Below, piece by piece: positions 18,508 to 30,325 of a stretch of DNA of 64,000 bases. This DNA is from Caballeronia telluris. GTDB lineage: Bacteria > Pseudomonadota > Gammaproteobacteria > Burkholderiales > Burkholderiaceae. Positions within the stretch are counted from its first letter, which is position 1; each line of letters opens with the position of its first letter. Below the pieces are notes generated by a model. That model had not been told where the DNA came from, did not search any database, and was given only the letters and a program-made list of their open reading frames with translations. The stretch spans positions 1-64,000 of the forward strand of contig NZ_FCNZ02000007.1 of NCBI RefSeq assembly GCF_001544495.1. The letters run 5' to 3'. The translations under genes were made by a program, and so were the position numbers.

Positions 18508-19044
18508 ATGAAATTTCTGTTCGATCTGTTCCCGATCATTCTCTTTTTCGTCGCATTCAAGATCTGGGGCATCTACACGGCAACCGCCGTGGCGATCGTC
18601 GCGACGCTCGTGCAGATCGCGTGGGTCGCGTTCCGTCATCGCAAGGTCGACGCGATGCTGTGGGTGAGCCTGGGCGTCGTCGTCGTGTTCGGCGGCGCGA
18701 CGCTCGTGCTGCACAACGATACCTTCATCAAGTGGAAACCGACAGCGCTCTACTGGCTCTTCGCCGTGGCGCTGATCGTCGCGCAACTGGGGTTCAGGAA
18801 GAACCTGATCGAAGCGATGATGGGCAAGCAGATCGTGCTGCCGCATCGCGTGTGGGGGCAGTTGAATGTCGCGTGGGCGGTGTTCTTCGCGATTCTCGGC
18901 ATCGTGAATCTGTTCGTCGCGTATAACTTCACGACCGATCAGTGGGTGAACTTCAAGCTCTTCGGCGCGACCGGCTGCCTTTTCGTATTCATCGTGCTGC
19001 AAAGCCTGTGGCTCGCAAAACACATGAAGGAGGACGAGCGATGA
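18508..19044 (+). CDS. yciB: Inner-membrane septation-related protein YciB (IspA/IspZ family)
   Basis: 178 aa with about five membrane helices. It starts [14 protein letters not shown] and contains the family segments [14 protein letters not shown] and WGQLNVAWA. The family is involved in cell-envelope integrity and septation; its exact role is unclear. Its stop overlaps the ATG of the bolA-like gene (ATGA), so both are translated together. The 130 bp before it shows no gene. Confidence 0.93.
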   Translation: MKFLFDLFPIILFFVAFKIWGIYTATAVAIVATLVQIAWVAFRHRKVDAMLWVSLGVVVVFGGATLVLHNDTFIKWKPTALYWLFAVALIVAQLGFRKNLIEAMMGKQIVLPHRVWGQLNVAWAVFFAILGIVNLFVAYNFTTDQWVNFKLFGATGCLFVFIVLQSLWLAKHMKEDER

Positions 19045-19358
19045 CTCATCATCTTGGCGACTTCATGAGCGCATCGGCGGCGGACAAGATCGCGCAGCTG
19101 GAAGCGCGCCTGAACGCCGCGCTCGAACCGTCGTCGCTCCATATCGACGACGACAGCGCGGCCCACGCGGGGCATGCCGGCGCGGCATCGGGGAGTCACT
19201 ACACGGTGACGATCGTGTCGGCGCACTTCGCGGGTAAGCCCCGCGTGGCGCGGCACCGGCTGGTGTATGATGCGCTGGCCGAGGAGATGCGGCGCGGCGT
19301 CCATGCGCTCGCGATCAAGGCGTACACGCCCGAAGAATTCGCCGAACAATTCGAATGA
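19041..19358 (+). CDS. BolA-family protein
   Basis: 105 aa. The class-defining C-terminal part contains [10 protein letters not shown] with the conserved His and ends in IKAYTPEEF. The loop before it is rich in Ala, Gly and His. BolA proteins act with monothiol glutaredoxins in Fe-S cluster handling, and some act as morphogenes. The start at 19041 is set by overlap with the yciB stop. This yciB-bolA-parvulin order fits a small conserved envelope locus. Confidence 0.88.
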   Translation: MTHHLGDFMSASAADKIAQLEARLNAALEPSSLHIDDDSAAHAGHAGAASGSHYTVTIVSAHFAGKPRVARHRLVYDALAEEMRRGVHALAIKAYTPEEFAEQFE

Positions 19359-19501
19359 TCTTCCCCGCCGTTGCAGACGTTCCGTTGGCCTCTGTCGCCT
19401 GGATCGGGCGCTTGCCCGGGCCCCACGCAGGTCCCACGCGATACGCGCTTTCCTTCTTTAACCTGCCTCAACGGCATCTGTTGCCTCGTTAGGAACTTCC
19501 G

Positions 19502-20284
19502 ATGACTTTGAAAAAAACCCATCTCTGGGTATTGCTGGCTGCGTTCGCGGCGGTGCCCGCCTACGCGCAAAACATCGCCGTCGTGAACGGCACGCCGATC
19601 CCGACCGCGCGCGCCAATGCGCTCGTGAGCCAGCTCGTCCAGCAGGGTCAGAAGGACTCGCCGCAACTGCAGGCAGCCGTTCGCGAAGAGCTGATCAATC
19701 GCGAGGTCCTGAGCCAGGAGGCGGCGCGCCGCGGTATCGCGACCCGTCCCGACGTGAAGGCGCAGATCGCCGTCGCGCAACAAACCGTGGTGCTGCGCGC
19801 GCTGATCGAAGACTTCGTGAAGAACAACCCGCCGACCGACGCCGAGATCAAGGCGCGCTACGACGACCTCGTGAAGCAAGCGGGTGGCGGCAAGGAACTG
19901 CATCTGCATCACATCCTCGTCGAGGACGAAGCGCAGGCGAAGGAACTGATCGCGAAGCTCAAGGGCGGCGCGAGCTTCGAAGATCTCGCGAAGCAGTATT
20001 CGAAGGACCCGGGATCGGGCAAGAACGGCGGCGATCTCGACTGGTCGAGTCCGCAGGCTTACGTGCCTGAATTCGGCGCGGCCGCCGCGAAGCTGAAAAA
20101 GGGTGAAGTGACGCCCGAGCCGGTGAAGACGCAATTCGGCTGGCACATCATTCGTCTCGACGACTCGCGCGAAACTCCGCCGCCGCCGCTCGAACAGGTG
20201 AAGTCGCAGATCGCGCAGCAGATCCAGCAGGAAAAGCTCCAGGCGTTCGAAGAAGGGTTGAAGAAGAAAGCGGTGATCAAGTAA
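19502..20284 (+). CDS. Periplasmic parvulin-type peptidyl-prolyl isomerase
   Basis: 260 aa. A Sec signal peptide ends at about AAVPAYA-QN. A SurA-like N-terminal helical region is followed by a parvulin domain at about 130-225, with LHLHHILVEDE, GGDLDW and FGWHIIRLDD. It helps fold exported proteins. The 143 bp upstream lacks a gene. A strong two-way terminator follows. The family also covers PrsA-like chaperones. Confidence 0.9.
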   Translation: MTLKKTHLWVLLAAFAAVPAYAQNIAVVNGTPIPTARANALVSQLVQQGQKDSPQLQAAVREELINREVLSQEAARRGIATRPDVKAQIAVAQQTVVLRALIEDFVKNNPPTDAEIKARYDDLVKQAGGGKELHLHHILVEDEAQAKELIAKLKGGASFEDLAKQYSKDPGSGKNGGDLDWSSPQAYVPEFGAAAAKLKKGEVTPEPVKTQFGWHIIRLDDSRETPPPPLEQVKSQIAQQIQQEKLQAFEEGLKKKAVIK

Positions 20285-20300
20285 GGCCGCAGCGCTCAAA

Positions 20301-20332
20301 AAAACGCCACGAACTTCGTTCGTGGCGTTTTT
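20301..20332. terminator. Bidirectional intrinsic terminator between the parvulin gene and purL
   Basis: AAAACGCCACGAAC and GTTCGTGGCGTTTT pair perfectly with a TTC loop and A/T tracts on both sides. It serves the plus-strand parvulin gene and the converging purL. Confidence 0.9.
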
Positions 20333-20354
20333 GCTTTCTGCTCGCCGCAGAAGA

Positions 20355-23300
20355 TCAGCCGATCCACCGCCGTGCGTTCTGGAACGCACGCAGCCACGGG
20401 CTGCCGTCGCTCGTCCAGTCCTCGGGCGTCCAGCTCATCTGCACGTTGCGATGCACGCGCTCCATGTGCGGCATCAGCACCGTGAACCGGCCATCCGGTG
20501 TCGTCACCGAGGTGATGCCTTCCGGCGATCCGTTCGGATTGAACGGATAACGCTCCGTCGCGTCGCCGCGATGATCGACGAAGCGCATCGCGACCAGCGC
20601 CTTCGACGCATCGCCTTGCTGCGAGAAGTCCGCGAAACCTTCACCGTGCGCGACCGCCACCGGAATGCGCGAGCCATCCATGCCGGCAAAGAAAATCGAC
20701 GGCGAGTTTTGTACTTCCACGAGCGAGAAGCGCGCTTCGAACTGCTCCGACTTGTTGCGCGTGAACTTCGGCCAGGCATCGGCGCCGGGGATGATCGACG
20801 CGAGGCTGCTCATCATCTGGCAGCCGTTGCAGATACCGAGCGCGAACGTATCCGTGCGGCCGAAGAACGCGGCGAACATGTCGGCGAGACGCGGATTAAA
20901 GCGGATCGTCTTCGCCCAGCCCTCGCCCGCGCCGAGCACGTCGCCGTAGGAAAAGCCGCCGCACGCCACCGCGCCCGCGAAGTCGGCGAGCGTCGCGCGG
21001 CCTTCGAGCAGGTCGCTCATGTGGACGTCGTGCGCATCGAAGCCTGCGCGATCGAACGCGTAGGCCGTCTCCAGATGCGAGTTGACGCCCTGCTCGCGCA
21101 GGATCGCCACGCGCGGGCGTGCCAACTTGCCGATGAACGGCGCCGCCACGTCGTGCGCCGGGTCGAAGCTCAGGACCGGCGTGATGCCCGGATCGCTCGC
21201 ATCCGACAGCGCTTCGTATTCCGCATCGGCGCACGCGGGGTTGTCGCGCAGACGCGCGATGCGCCAGCTCACCTCGCCCCATGCGCGATGCAACTCGACG
21301 CGCGGCGCTTCGTAGATCTTCTTCGCGTCGCGATAGATCTCGATGGTGTCACGCTCGTTCGGCTTGCCGATCACGTGCGAGCACGCCGACAACCCATGTT
21401 CGCGCAACGCGACCAGAACCGCGTCGCGGTCGGCCGCGCGCACCTGCACGACCGCGCCGAGTTCTTCCGCGAAGAGCGCGCGGATCGTGCGGTCGTCGCG
21501 GCGGCCGCTCGTCTGCTTGGCCCAGTCCTTCGCGTCGCCGTAATCCGACTCGTGATTCGCGTCGAGCGTCAGCATGTCGACGTTCAGCGACACGCCCACG
21601 TGTCCCGCGAACGCCATCTCGCAGACGGTCGCCCACAGGCCGCCGTCCGAGCGGTCGTGGTACGCGAGCAGCTTGCCTTCGGCATTGAGCGACTGGATCG
21701 CGGTGAAGAAGCGCTTCAGGTCCAGGGCGTCGTCGACGTCGGGCACCGTGTCGCCGACCTGCTGCGTCACCTGCGCAAAGATGCTGCCGCCGAGGCGATT
21801 GCGCCCGCGGCCGAGATCGATCGCGATCAGGACCGTGTCGACGTCGCGGCTCAGTTGCGGCGTGAGTTGCCGGCGCACGTCCTCGACCGGCGCGAACGCC
21901 GAGATGATGAGCGACACCGGCGACACCACTTCCTTCGCCGCGCCCGTCGCGTCCTGCCACTGGGTGCGCATCGACAGCGAATCCTTACCGACCGGAATGC
22001 TGATGCCGAGCGCCGGGCACAGTTCCATGCCGATCGCCTTCACGGTATCGAAGAGCGCGGCGTCTTCGCCCGCGCTGCCGCACGCGGCCATCCAGTTCGC
22101 GGAGAGTTTCAGCTTGTTCAGCGATTCGATCGGCGCGGCGGCGATGTTCGTCACCGCCTCGCCCACCGCCATGCGGCCCGACGCCGGCGCGTCGATGACG
22201 GCGAGCGGCGTGCGCTCGGCTATCGTCATCGCTTCGCCGCGAAAGCCCGCGTAGTCCATCGTCGTGATCGCACAGTCGGCGACGGGCACCTGCCACGGGC
22301 CGACCATCTGGTCGCGCGCGGTCGTGCCGCCCACCGAGCGGTCGCCGATCGTGATGAGAAACGACTTGCTCGCGACCGTCGGGTGCTTCAGCACATCGAC
22401 GGCGATCTCCGAGAACGTCACACCCGTCACGTCGATGGGCTCGAACGTCGCCGCCTCGCGCTTCACGTCGCGATGCATCTTCGGCGGCTTGCCGAGCAAC
22501 ACGTCCATCGGCATGTCGACGGGCGCCTGGCCGTCGCTTTGGTCGTCGACCAATTGCAACTGGCGTTCTTCCGTCGCCACGCCGACGACCGCGACCGGGC
22601 AACGCTCGCGCTCGCAGATCGCCTCGAACGCGGGCAGATCGGCCGGCGCGATGGCGAGGACGTAGCGTTCCTGCGCCTCGTTCGACCAGATTTCGCGCGG
22701 CGAGAGCCCCGTTTCTTCGAGTTGTACTTTTCGCAGCTCGAAGCGCGCGCCCTTGCCCGCACCATCGACGAGTTCCGGGAACGCGTTCGAAATCCCGCCC
22801 GCGCCGACGTCGTGAATCGACAGGATCGGGTTCTGCTCGCCCTGCTGCCAGCACGCGTTGATCACTTCCTGCGCGCGGCGCTGGATTTCCGGATTGCCGC
22901 GCTGAACCGAGTCGAAATCGAGCTCGGCGGTGTTCGCGCCGGTCGCCATTGAACTCGCCGCGCCGCCGCCCATGCCGATGCGCATGCCGGGCCCGCCGAT
23001 CTGGATCAGGAGCGTGCCTGCCGGCAAGTCCATTTTGTGCGTGTGCTGGTCGGAGATATTGCCGATGCCGCCCGCGATCATGATCGGCTTGTGATAGCCG
23101 CGCACGCGGCCCGCGACGTTCTGCTCGTAGGTGCGGAAATAGCCGCCGAGATTCGGGCGGCCGAATTCGTTGTTGAAGGCGGCGGCGCCGATGGGCCCGT
23201 CGATCATGATCTGCAACGGCGACGCGATGCGGTCCGGGCGTCCATACGGCTCGTTGGCGTCGGCGGGATTGCGCTGCGGCAAGGGCGTCGCGCTGTCGCG

Positions 23301-24392
23301 GGCGTTTTCCCACTTCTGGCGCGCGCCCGGAAGATCGAGGTTCGACACCGTAAAGCCCGCGAGACCCGCCTTCGGACGCGCGCCGCGCCCGGTCGCGCCT
23401 TCGTCGCGGATCTCGCCGCCCGAGCCGGTCGCCGCGCCCGCGAATGGCGAGATCGCGGTCGGGTGATTGTGCGTCTCGACCTTCATCAGCGTGTGCGTCA
23501 GCTCGACGTTGCGCGCGTAATGCTCGTTCGTGCCGCGCGGGAACCAGCGCTCGGCGACGCCGCCCGCCATGATCGCCGAGTTGTCCGAATACGCGACGAT
23601 CGTGCCTTCGTGATTGAGCTTCTCGGTATTGCGGATCATCTGGAAGAGCGAGATGTCCTGCTTTTCGCCGTCGATGGTCCATTCGCCGTTGAAAATCTTG
23701 TGGCGGCAGTGCTCGCTGTTCGCCTGCGCGAACATCATCAGTTCGACGTCGGTCGGATTGCGTCCGAGCGATTTGAACGCATCGACGAGATAGTCGATTT
23801 CGTCGTCCGCGAGCGCGAGGCCGAGTTCCAGGTTCGCCGCTTCCAGCGCGCCGCGTCCGTGGCCGAGGATGTCGACGGTTTGCAGCGGCTTCGCCGGCAG
23901 TTCGTCGAAGAGATGCAGCGCGTGATCGCGCGACGGCGCCACGTTTTCGGTCATGCGGTCATGGAGCGCCGCCGCGACCTGTGCGCGCGCTTCGTCGGTG
24001 AGCGTTTTCTTGCCGCCGAGCAGGCCGCTTTTGAGCACCACCGTGTATTCGACGCCGCGCTCGATGCGCCGCACGTGCGTGAGGCCGCAGTGGTGCGCGA
24101 TGTCGGTCGCCTTGCTCGCCCACGGCGAGACGGTGCCAAAGCGCGGCACGACCATGAACGTCGCGACGTTGCCGCGTTCCTTCTGTTCCTCGAACGGCGC
24201 GCCGTAGTGCATCAGCGCGTGAATGCGGTTGGTGTCTTCGTCGGTGAGCGGCTCGGCCGAGTTCACGAAGTGCAGATACTGGCCGCGCACGCCGACGATA
24301 TTCGGGTCGATGCGGGCGAGCGTTTCGAGGAGACGAGTCTGACGGAAATCGGAGAGGGCCGAAGCGCCGGGGAAACACGAGAAGTGGGCCAT
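20355..24392 (-). CDS. purL: Phosphoribosylformylglycinamidine synthase, single-chain
   Basis: 1345 aa from the ATG at 24392 ([17 protein letters not shown]), the length of the large gammaproteobacterial-type PurL. The order is N-terminal FGAM region, two ATP-grasp-like synthetase halves with NDLGA-type phosphate/nucleotide segments, and a C-terminal class I glutamine amidotransferase domain. That domain contains the nucleophile motif [10 protein letters not shown] and the His/Glu pair near HGEGFADF and the C-terminus. It converts FGAR to FGAM in purine synthesis. An ATG 14 codons upstream is possible; neither start has a clear ribosome-binding site. Confidence 0.95.
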   Translation of the reverse strand: MAHFSCFPGASALSDFRQTRLLETLARIDPNIVGVRGQYLHFVNSAEPLTDEDTNRIHALMHYGAPFEEQKERGNVATFMVVPRFGTVSPWASKATDIAHHCGLTHVRRIERGVEYTVVLKSGLLGGKKTLTDEARAQVAAALHDRMTENVAPSRDHALHLFDELPAKPLQTVDILGHGRGALEAANLELGLALADDEIDYLVDAFKSLGRNPTDVELMMFAQANSEHCRHKIFNGEWTIDGEKQDISLFQMIRNTEKLNHEGTIVAYSDNSAIMAGGVAERWFPRGTNEHYARNVELTHTLMKVETHNHPTAISPFAGAATGSGGEIRDEGATGRGARPKAGLAGFTVSNLDLPGARQKWENARDSATPLPQRNPADANEPYGRPDRIASPLQIMIDGPIGAAAFNNEFGRPNLGGYFRTYEQNVAGRVRGYHKPIMIAGGIGNISDQHTHKMDLPAGTLLIQIGGPGMRIGMGGGAASSMATGANTAELDFDSVQRGNPEIQRRAQEVINACWQQGEQNPILSIHDVGAGGISNAFPELVDGAGKGARFELRKVQLEETGLSPREIWSNEAQERYVLAIAPADLPAFEAICERERCPVAVVGVATEERQLQLVDDQSDGQAPVDMPMDVLLGKPPKMHRDVKREAATFEPIDVTGVTFSEIAVDVLKHPTVASKSFLITIGDRSVGGTTARDQMVGPWQVPVADCAITTMDYAGFRGEAMTIAERTPLAVIDAPASGRMAVGEAVTNIAAAPIESLNKLKLSANWMAACGSAGEDAALFDTVKAIGMELCPALGISIPVGKDSLSMRTQWQDATGAAKEVVSPVSLIISAFAPVEDVRRQLTPQLSRDVDTVLIAIDLGRGRNRLGGSIFAQVTQQVGDTVPDVDDALDLKRFFTAIQSLNAEGKLLAYHDRSDGGLWATVCEMAFAGHVGVSLNVDMLTLDANHESDYGDAKDWAKQTSGRRDDRTIRALFAEELGAVVQVRAADRDAVLVALREHGLSACSHVIGKPNERDTIEIYRDAKKIYEAPRVELHRAWGEVSWRIARLRDNPACADAEYEALSDASDPGITPVLSFDPAHDVAAPFIGKLARPRVAILREQGVNSHLETAYAFDRAGFDAHDVHMSDLLEGRATLADFAGAVACGGFSYGDVLGAGEGWAKTIRFNPRLADMFAAFFGRTDTFALGICNGCQMMSSLASIIPGADAWPKFTRNKSEQFEARFSLVEVQNSPSIFFAGMDGSRIPVAVAHGEGFADFSQQGDASKALVAMRFVDHRGDATERYPFNPNGSPEGITSVTTPDGRFTVLMPHMERVHRNVQMSWTPEDWTSDGSPWLRAFQNARRWIG

Positions 24393-24875
24393 TGTGACGG
24401 TGCGTCGATGACGTCGATAGGCCGTTTTGTCCATTGCAGACGAAGCGGCGTGAGGCGAAGGGAAGACCCGGATTATAACCCGGAAGTGTCTCGAAATCGG
24501 CCGGGCACCCCGCCCGGAGCGCCCGCCGATGCCGCTCGCCGGGCGTAGCCGCTGCGCCGCGCGGTGTATCGAAATGCGGGCGGCGAGCAAAATTCGCGGA
24601 ATTTTTCCAATTCCGCGCAACGCCTGCCGCGACGGGTTCGCCGCGGGTTCGCCGTGCCGCGGCAAGCGGCGACGCGCGCTCGCGAGCGCCGCCGAGGCGT
24701 CCGGCGACCGCCGTTTGGCGCTATCATGGCGCGCTTTCCCCGCGCGGACGTACCCTTTCGACGCCGCCGGTCCGTCAAATTCACGGCACTGCTTGCGGCT
24801 CGCGTCGATCGCGACGAGCCGCGCACCACTCGCCACACAACACGCAAGTCTCACGCCCTCGGGCGACAAAGAATC
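24393..24875. other. 483-bp divergent intergenic region, purL / DadA-like gene
   Basis: No gene is evident. On the minus strand TATAAT (24477-24472) is a candidate purL -10 about 80 bp before the start, without a good -35 at normal spacing. The middle (about 24500-24720) is very GC-rich and featureless. A long interrupted palindrome lies close to the DadA-like start and is listed separately. Confidence 0.5.
24795..24822. repeat. 28-bp interrupted palindrome upstream of the DadA-like gene
   Basis: The outer arms GCGGCTCG (24795-24802) and CGAGCCGC (24815-24822) are perfect, and the centre contains CGATCG on the same axis. It ends 53 bp before the start codon. It may be an operator or a leader hairpin; no T-run follows. 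Confidence 0.5.
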
Positions 24876-26153
24876 ATGGATGTCATCGTCATCGGCGGCG
24901 GGATCGGCGGAATCGCCACCGCTTACCAGTTGTATGCGGCCGGACACCGCGTCTGCGTGATCGAGCGCCACGCGACCGTCGCGCAGGGCGCGACCTACGG
25001 CCACGGCGGCCCGATCCTGCCCTCGCCGCTCGACGTCTGGTTCGGCCCGACCTTCATGGGCGCCCGCAGCGCGGCGAAGACGGGCATCGTCTTCAGGCCG
25101 GGTTTCGATTCCGCCGCGCGCGATTTCGCGAAAAAACTCGCGCGCCTGCGCGAACCCGACGCGTTCACCGCGCAATACGCCCGGCTGCGACCGCTCGTCG
25201 AACTGTCGCGGCGCGTGATCGACGAGATCGAAGCGACGTTCGGCCTCGACTGCGAGCAGCGGCGCGGCGTGCTGCACGTGTTCCGCCGTCCGCGCGAGCT
25301 CGAACTGGCGGCGCCGGCCATCGAGTTGCTCAGGCGCTTCGAGGTGCCGCATCACGTGCTGAGTGCCGCCGAGTGCGCCGCCGCCGAGCCGTCCGTGCCC
25401 GACGATCCGCCCTTCGCCGGCGGCGTGATGCTCGACGACGAGCGCACCGCGAACTGTCCGCTCTTCACGAAACAGCTCAAGCAGATCCTGGAAGACCGCG
25501 GCGTGCAGTTCCGGCTCGGCCGCGAGGTCGCGTCGCTTCATCTGGACGACCGCGGCGCGGCCGTCGACCTGATGCCGGTCGCGGGCGTCCACTACGACCG
25601 CGTCACGGCCGATGCGATCGTCGTGGCGGCGGGCATCGGCACGCCAGCGCTGGTGTCGCGCGTGAACGGCAAGTTGCCGCTGCATCCGTTGCGCCTGCAC
25701 AGCCTCACCGCGCCGATCGCCTACGAAGAGCACGCGCCGCACATCACGATCGTCGATTCGATCAAGCGCATCGCGATGACGCGCGTCAACCAGCGTCTGC
25801 GCGTCGCGGGCGCGGGCGTCCTGCAGAGCGAGGCGAAGACGCTCAAGCCGCTGCCCGCCGCGCTTGCCGACCGCGTGTTCGCGCTCCTCGGGCAAGGCAC
25901 GCACGACTGGGTGCCGGGTGCCGCGAAGGTGTCGGCGGCGCGGACCTGGGAAGGCTTGCGCCTGCTCTCGCCGGACGGGCTGCCGGTCGTCGGCGCGACG
26001 GGCCACGCGCGGCTTTTCGTCAACGCGGCGCACGGCCCGGCGGGCTGGGGCCTCGCGTGCGGCTCTGCTAAAGTGATCGCGGATCTCGTTTCCGGGCTCA
26101 CCCCCGACATTCCCGCCGACACCCTCGCGGCGTTGCGCATCGACCGGTTCTGA
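24876..26153 (+). CDS. FAD-dependent amino acid oxidase/dehydrogenase, DadA-like
   Basis: 425 aa starting at [18 protein letters not shown], which places the dinucleotide-binding GxGxxG at the very N-terminus. The motif [12 protein letters not shown] resembles the A(N/G)xG segment of D-amino acid dehydrogenases, and the C-terminal [17 protein letters not shown] is the second FAD contact. It probably deaminates a D-amino acid or a related amine and passes electrons to the respiratory chain. The substrate cannot be told from sequence; 6-hydroxy or glycine-type oxidases of the DAO family are alternatives. Confidence 0.82.
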   Translation: MDVIVIGGGIGGIATAYQLYAAGHRVCVIERHATVAQGATYGHGGPILPSPLDVWFGPTFMGARSAAKTGIVFRPGFDSAARDFAKKLARLREPDAFTAQYARLRPLVELSRRVIDEIEATFGLDCEQRRGVLHVFRRPRELELAAPAIELLRRFEVPHHVLSAAECAAAEPSVPDDPPFAGGVMLDDERTANCPLFTKQLKQILEDRGVQFRLGREVASLHLDDRGAAVDLMPVAGVHYDRVTADAIVVAAGIGTPALVSRVNGKLPLHPLRLHSLTAPIAYEEHAPHITIVDSIKRIAMTRVNQRLRVAGAGVLQSEAKTLKPLPAALADRVFALLGQGTHDWVPGAAKVSAARTWEGLRLLSPDGLPVVGATGHARLFVNAAHGPAGWGLACGSAKVIADLVSGLTPDIPADTLAALRIDRF

Positions 26154-26225
26154 GCACGGGGCGATGCGAGGCGCGAGCGGCCGGCCGATGCCGCTCATCA
26201 CGCCCGCTCATCACGCCATTTCGCC

Positions 26226-27776
26226 ATGACCTCGCACCGATCGCCCTATCTCGCTCCGAACGACGACGCGCTCGCCCTCCTCACGCTCGACGAACTCCGC
26301 TCGCTCGAAGCGCGCGCAGCCAGCGCGCTGCCCGCGCACACGCTGATGGCACGCGCGGGCGCCGCCGCCGCGCAGTTTCTCCTCGACTCGGATCAGCATT
26401 CGCCCGAGCGCCAGTCGCTCCCGGTGTGGATCGTCGCGGGCCCGGGCAACAATGGCGGCGATGCGCTCGTGCTCGCCGCCGAACTGCTGAAAGCGGGCGT
26501 GGCCGTCGAAGTGTGCATGCCGGTCGAAGTCAAACCGGACGACGCCCGCTGGGCGCTCGACACCGCGCGCGCGGCCGGCGTACCGATCTCGGACCAAGCG
26601 CCGCAGTCGCTCGCGGGCTATAGCTGGGTCGTCGACGGCATGTTCGGCATCGGGCTCGCGCGGCCGCTTCACGGCGTGTTCGCCGAGATCGCGACGCGCC
26701 TCACGCGCCGCTCCCGCGAGGACGGCGGCGTGCTCGCGCTCGACATCGCCAGCGGCCTGAACAGCGACACCGGCGAAGCGGTGAGCGGCGGCCCGGCCGT
26801 GCGCGCGACGCACACGATCAGCTTCATCGGCGCGAAGCCGGGGCATTACACGGGCCAAGGCCGCGACCTCACCGGCAAGCTGGTTGTCGCGACGCTCGAC
26901 GTCGATCCGCCCGCGCAGCCGTCGATCGTCCTCAACGCGCCGTCGCTTTTCGCGACGCACCTGCCGCCGCGCGACTACGCGAGCAACAAGGGCACCTTCG
27001 GCACGCTCGCCGTGATCGGCGGCGACACCGGCATGTGCGGCGCGCCGATCCTCGCCGCGCGCATGGCGCTCTACGGGGGCGCGGGCAAGGTCAACGTCGC
27101 GTTCCTCGGCGACGGCGCCCCGCCCTACGACCCGCCTCATCCGGAACTGATGCTGCATCACGTCGACGGCTTCGCGCTCGACAAGATGGACGCGCTCTCG
27201 ATCGGCTGCGGGATGGGATCGAGCGATCGCGCGAAGCGCGTGCTCGCCGACGTGCTCGCGCTCGACGTGCCGAAACTCCTCGACGCCGACGCGCTCAACC
27301 TGATTTCCCGCGACGACGCATTGGCCGCCCGCGTCGCCGCGTGTGGCGCGAAGGGCGATCCGTGCATCCTGACGCCGCATCCGCTGGAAGCCGCGCGCCT
27401 TCTGGGCCGCGACGTGAAGGACGTGCAGCGCGAACGCATCGCCGCCGCGCGGCAGCTCGCGGCGCGGTTTGGCGCCGTCGCCGTGCTGAAAGGCTCGGGC
27501 ACCGTGATCGCGTCGCCCGACGGACGCGTCGCGATCAATCCCACGGGCAACGCCGCGCTCGCGACGGGCGGCACGGGCGACGTGCTCGGCGGATTGATCG
27601 GAGCATTGCTCGCGCAGCGGTTGCCCGCGTACGAAGCCGCGCTCGCGGGCGTCTATCTGCACGGGCTCGCGGCGCAAGTGCTGACCGACGAGGGCGAAGG
27701 CCCGGCGGGTCTCACGGCCGGCGAACTCGCGCCAAAGGTACGCAGCTTGCTCAATCGCCGCTTCTATTCGGGCTGA
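26226..27776 (+). CDS. nnr: Bifunctional NAD(P)HX epimerase/dehydratase
   Basis: 516 aa. The N-terminal YjeF_N epimerase domain (about 20-230) contains [12 protein letters not shown] and a catalytic-type DGMFGIGL. The C-terminal ribokinase-like dehydratase domain (about 245-510) contains [32 protein letters not shown] and [15 protein letters not shown]. It repairs hydrated NADH and NADPH. It begins 72 bp after the oxidase gene; pgi follows after about 180 bp that shows no other gene. Confidence 0.94.
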   Translation: MTSHRSPYLAPNDDALALLTLDELRSLEARAASALPAHTLMARAGAAAAQFLLDSDQHSPERQSLPVWIVAGPGNNGGDALVLAAELLKAGVAVEVCMPVEVKPDDARWALDTARAAGVPISDQAPQSLAGYSWVVDGMFGIGLARPLHGVFAEIATRLTRRSREDGGVLALDIASGLNSDTGEAVSGGPAVRATHTISFIGAKPGHYTGQGRDLTGKLVVATLDVDPPAQPSIVLNAPSLFATHLPPRDYASNKGTFGTLAVIGGDTGMCGAPILAARMALYGGAGKVNVAFLGDGAPPYDPPHPELMLHHVDGFALDKMDALSIGCGMGSSDRAKRVLADVLALDVPKLLDADALNLISRDDALAARVAACGAKGDPCILTPHPLEAARLLGRDVKDVQRERIAAARQLAARFGAVAVLKGSGTVIASPDGRVAINPTGNAALATGGTGDVLGGLIGALLAQRLPAYEAALAGVYLHGLAAQVLTDEGEGPAGLTAGELAPKVRSLLNRRFYSG

Positions 27777-27958
27777 AGCAGCGGAAATCAGCGAGCGGCG
27801 ATGCAAGCCATCGTTCATGCATCGTCGCTATACTCGCAGTGGACCGCGCACCTGCTTCCGCGTCTCGCGGGCATTCGCACGGAACGTTCCCTTCAGCCAG
27901 TGACGGCCATGAAGACACCTCGAAGCAATCCAAGCCAACTCAAGCCCATCGGACCGCT

Positions 27959-29581
27959 ATGACGCTCAATTCGCTCCCTGCCTGGTCGGCGCTCCAGTCC
28001 CATTACGACGAAATCTCCGGCGAACGCCTGCGCGACTGGTTCGCGCCGCAAAACGACACCGCGCCGACGCGCGCCGAGCGCTTCACGTTCGACGGCGGCG
28101 GTCTTGCCATCGACTTCTCGAAGAACCGCATCACCGATGCGACGCTCAAGCTGCTCGTCGAGCTGGCGCGGCAGGCGAAGGTCACCGAACGCCGCGACGC
28201 GATGTTCGCGGGCGACATCGTCAACATGACCGAGCACCGCGCGGCGCTGCACACGGCGTTGCGCGCCACCGCCGACGACGCCCCGTTCCAGCAGCAGGTC
28301 CGCGCCGAGAAGGCGAAGATGGCGGCGTTCGCGGACAAGGTCCGCGACGGCGCGTGGACGGGCTATACCGGCAAGCGCATCCGGCACGTGGTGAACATCG
28401 GCATCGGCGGATCGGACCTCGGGCCGAAGATGGTCGTGCACGCGCTGCATCATCTGGCGTCGCCGGAATTGCAGACGCACTTCGTGTCGAACGTCGACGG
28501 CGCCGATCTCTACAACGTGCTGCAAACCATCGACGCCGAAGAGACGCTCGCGATCATCGTGTCGAAGACCTTCACGACGCTCGAAACGATGACCAACGCG
28601 CGCTCGATGCGCGACTGGTTCACCCGCCAAGGCTGCCCGGAAGACGCGTTGTCGAAGCACTTCGTCGGCGTGTCGGCAAATCCGGAGGAAGTGGTCAAGT
28701 TCGGCATCGCGAAAGAGAACGTGTTCGAGATGTGGGACTGGGTCGGCGGGCGCTATTCGCTGTGGTCGGCGGTCGGCTTGTCGATCATGATCGCGGTGGG
28801 TCCGAAGAACTTCGAGGGTTTGCTCGAAGGCGCGCACAGGATGGACGAGCATTTCCGCACCGCACCGCTGGAGAAGAACCTGCCGGTGCTGATGGGCATG
28901 ATCGGCATCTGGTATCGAAACTTCTTTGGCTCGCAAAGCGACTTGGTCGCGCCGTATTCGGAAGCGCTGCATTATCTTTCCGCGTATCTCCAGCAACTGG
29001 AGATGGAAAGCAACGGCAAATCGGCGCGGCTCGACGGCACGATGGTCGATTACCCCACCGCCGCCGTGATCTGGGGCGAGCCGGGCACGAACGGGCAGCA
29101 CGCGTTCTTCCAGATGCTGCACCAGGGGCCGACCATCATTCCGATCGACTTCATCGCGGTGCTGACGCCCGAACATCCGCTCGTCGATCATCACGCGAAG
29201 CTGCTCGCGAACTGCTTCGCGCAGAGCGAGGCGCTGATGCTCGGCCGCACGCTGGAAGAAGCGAAGAAGGTGGCGGGCCCCGGCAAGGAAGCGCTCGCGA
29301 CGCATCTGAGCTTCCCCGGCAATCGCCCGACCACGACCATCCTGCTCGATGCGCTCACGCCGCAAACGCTCGGCGCGCTGATCGCGCTCTACGAGCACAA
29401 GGTCCTCGTGCAGGCGTCGGTGTGGGACATCAATCCGTTCGACCAGTGGGGCGTGGAACTCGGCAAGATTCTCGGCAAGGTCGTCGAAGCCGACATCACC
29501 GCGGCAAGCGCCGATCCGGCGAAGCACGACTCGTCGACCTCGACGCTGATTGCGCGCGCACGCAAGGCATTGAAGCGCTGA
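27959..29581 (+). CDS. pgi: Glucose-6-phosphate isomerase
   Basis: 540 aa, as expected for bacterial Pgi. Motifs are [14 protein letters not shown], the SIS segment [14 protein letters not shown], the [18 protein letters not shown] signature with the catalytic His, and the QWGVELGK lysine motif near the C-terminus. It interconverts glucose-6-phosphate and fructose-6-phosphate. The ATG at 27959 gives the conserved N-terminus; longer upstream readings are not homologous. Confidence 0.96.
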   Translation: MTLNSLPAWSALQSHYDEISGERLRDWFAPQNDTAPTRAERFTFDGGGLAIDFSKNRITDATLKLLVELARQAKVTERRDAMFAGDIVNMTEHRAALHTALRATADDAPFQQQVRAEKAKMAAFADKVRDGAWTGYTGKRIRHVVNIGIGGSDLGPKMVVHALHHLASPELQTHFVSNVDGADLYNVLQTIDAEETLAIIVSKTFTTLETMTNARSMRDWFTRQGCPEDALSKHFVGVSANPEEVVKFGIAKENVFEMWDWVGGRYSLWSAVGLSIMIAVGPKNFEGLLEGAHRMDEHFRTAPLEKNLPVLMGMIGIWYRNFFGSQSDLVAPYSEALHYLSAYLQQLEMESNGKSARLDGTMVDYPTAAVIWGEPGTNGQHAFFQMLHQGPTIIPIDFIAVLTPEHPLVDHHAKLLANCFAQSEALMLGRTLEEAKKVAGPGKEALATHLSFPGNRPTTTILLDALTPQTLGALIALYEHKVLVQASVWDINPFDQWGVELGKILGKVVEADITAASADPAKHDSSTSTLIARARKALKR

Positions 29582-29586
29582 TGTGA

Positions 29587-29619
29587 GCGCGTGTCGTCCA
29601 AGAGCATGGGACGACGCGC
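29587..29619. terminator. Hairpin between converging pgi and ABC ATPase genes
   Basis: GCGC-GT-GTCGTCC (29587-29599) pairs with GGACGAC-GCGC (29609-29619), with a 2-nt bulge and a 9-nt loop, followed by TCTTT. Its position between two gene ends supports a terminator, although the U-tract is short. Confidence 0.45.
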
Positions 29620-29623
29620 GTCT

Positions 29624-30325
29624 TTACACGCCGAGGCCGTTCACGAGCCGCCCCGCTTCGATCGTCACCGTCGCATCGCAGCGGCCAGCGAGTTCGGTGT
29701 CGTGCGTGACGAGCACGAGCGTCGCGCCATTGCGGCGGTTCATTTCGAACATCAGGTCGATGATCGCGTAGCCGGTCGCGGCGTCGAGGCTGCCGGTCGG
29801 TTCGTCGGCGAAGAGGATGGCCGGATGCGTGACGAACGCGCGCGCGAGCGCGACACGCTGCTGTTCGCCGCCCGACAACAGCTTCGGATAGTGCCCGGTG
29901 CGCTGCGCGAGCCCGACCTGGTCGAGCAGCGACCGCGCACGCGCTGCGATCTCGCGATGCGGCATCTCGGCGCGCAGTTCTAGCGGCAGCATCACGTTTT
30001 CGAGCGCCGTGAGATGCGGCATCAACTGGAACGACTGGAACACGAATCCGACCGAGCCGCTACGCAGCGCAGCGCGCCCGTCTTCGTCGAGGTCACCGAG
30101 TTCCTTGCCGAGCAGACGAACCGAGCCCTCGCTCGCGCTGTCCAAACCAGCGAGCAAGCCGAGCAGCGTCGACTTGCCCGACCCCGATGCGCCGACGATT
30201 GCCACGCTGCTGCCTTTCGGAATCGCCAGGTCGATCTGATCGAGGATCGTCAGTTCACCTGTTGCGTCCTTGACCCGCTTGCTCAATCCCCGTACTTCGA
30301 TGACTGGTTCGATATTGTTTTGCAT
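29624..30325 (-). CDS. ABC transporter ATPase, YbbA/LolD-like
   Basis: 233 aa. Walker [10 protein letters not shown], signature [15 protein letters not shown], Walker [10 protein letters not shown] and the switch His in VTHD are all present, so it should be active. It resembles E. coli YbbA, which lies divergent from tesA as here; the permease partner is not in the neighbourhood. The start ATG at 30325 overlaps the tesA ATG on the other strand. Confidence 0.87.
   Translation of the reverse strand: MQNNIEPVIEVRGLSKRVKDATGELTILDQIDLAIPKGSSVAIVGASGSGKSTLLGLLAGLDSASEGSVRLLGKELGDLDEDGRAALRSGSVGFVFQSFQLMPHLTALENVMLPLELRAEMPHREIAARARSLLDQVGLAQRTGHYPKLLSGGEQQRVALARAFVTHPAILFADEPTGSLDAATGYAIIDLMFEMNRRNGATLVLVTHDTELAGRCDATVTIEAGRLVNGLGV

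Noticed and set aside
20322..22952. Very long open frame on the plus strand opposite purL (876 codons)
   Set aside because: High-GC third-position bias creates long antisense frames. The product is Arg/His-rich without any domain, and purL on the other strand is complete and unmistakable.
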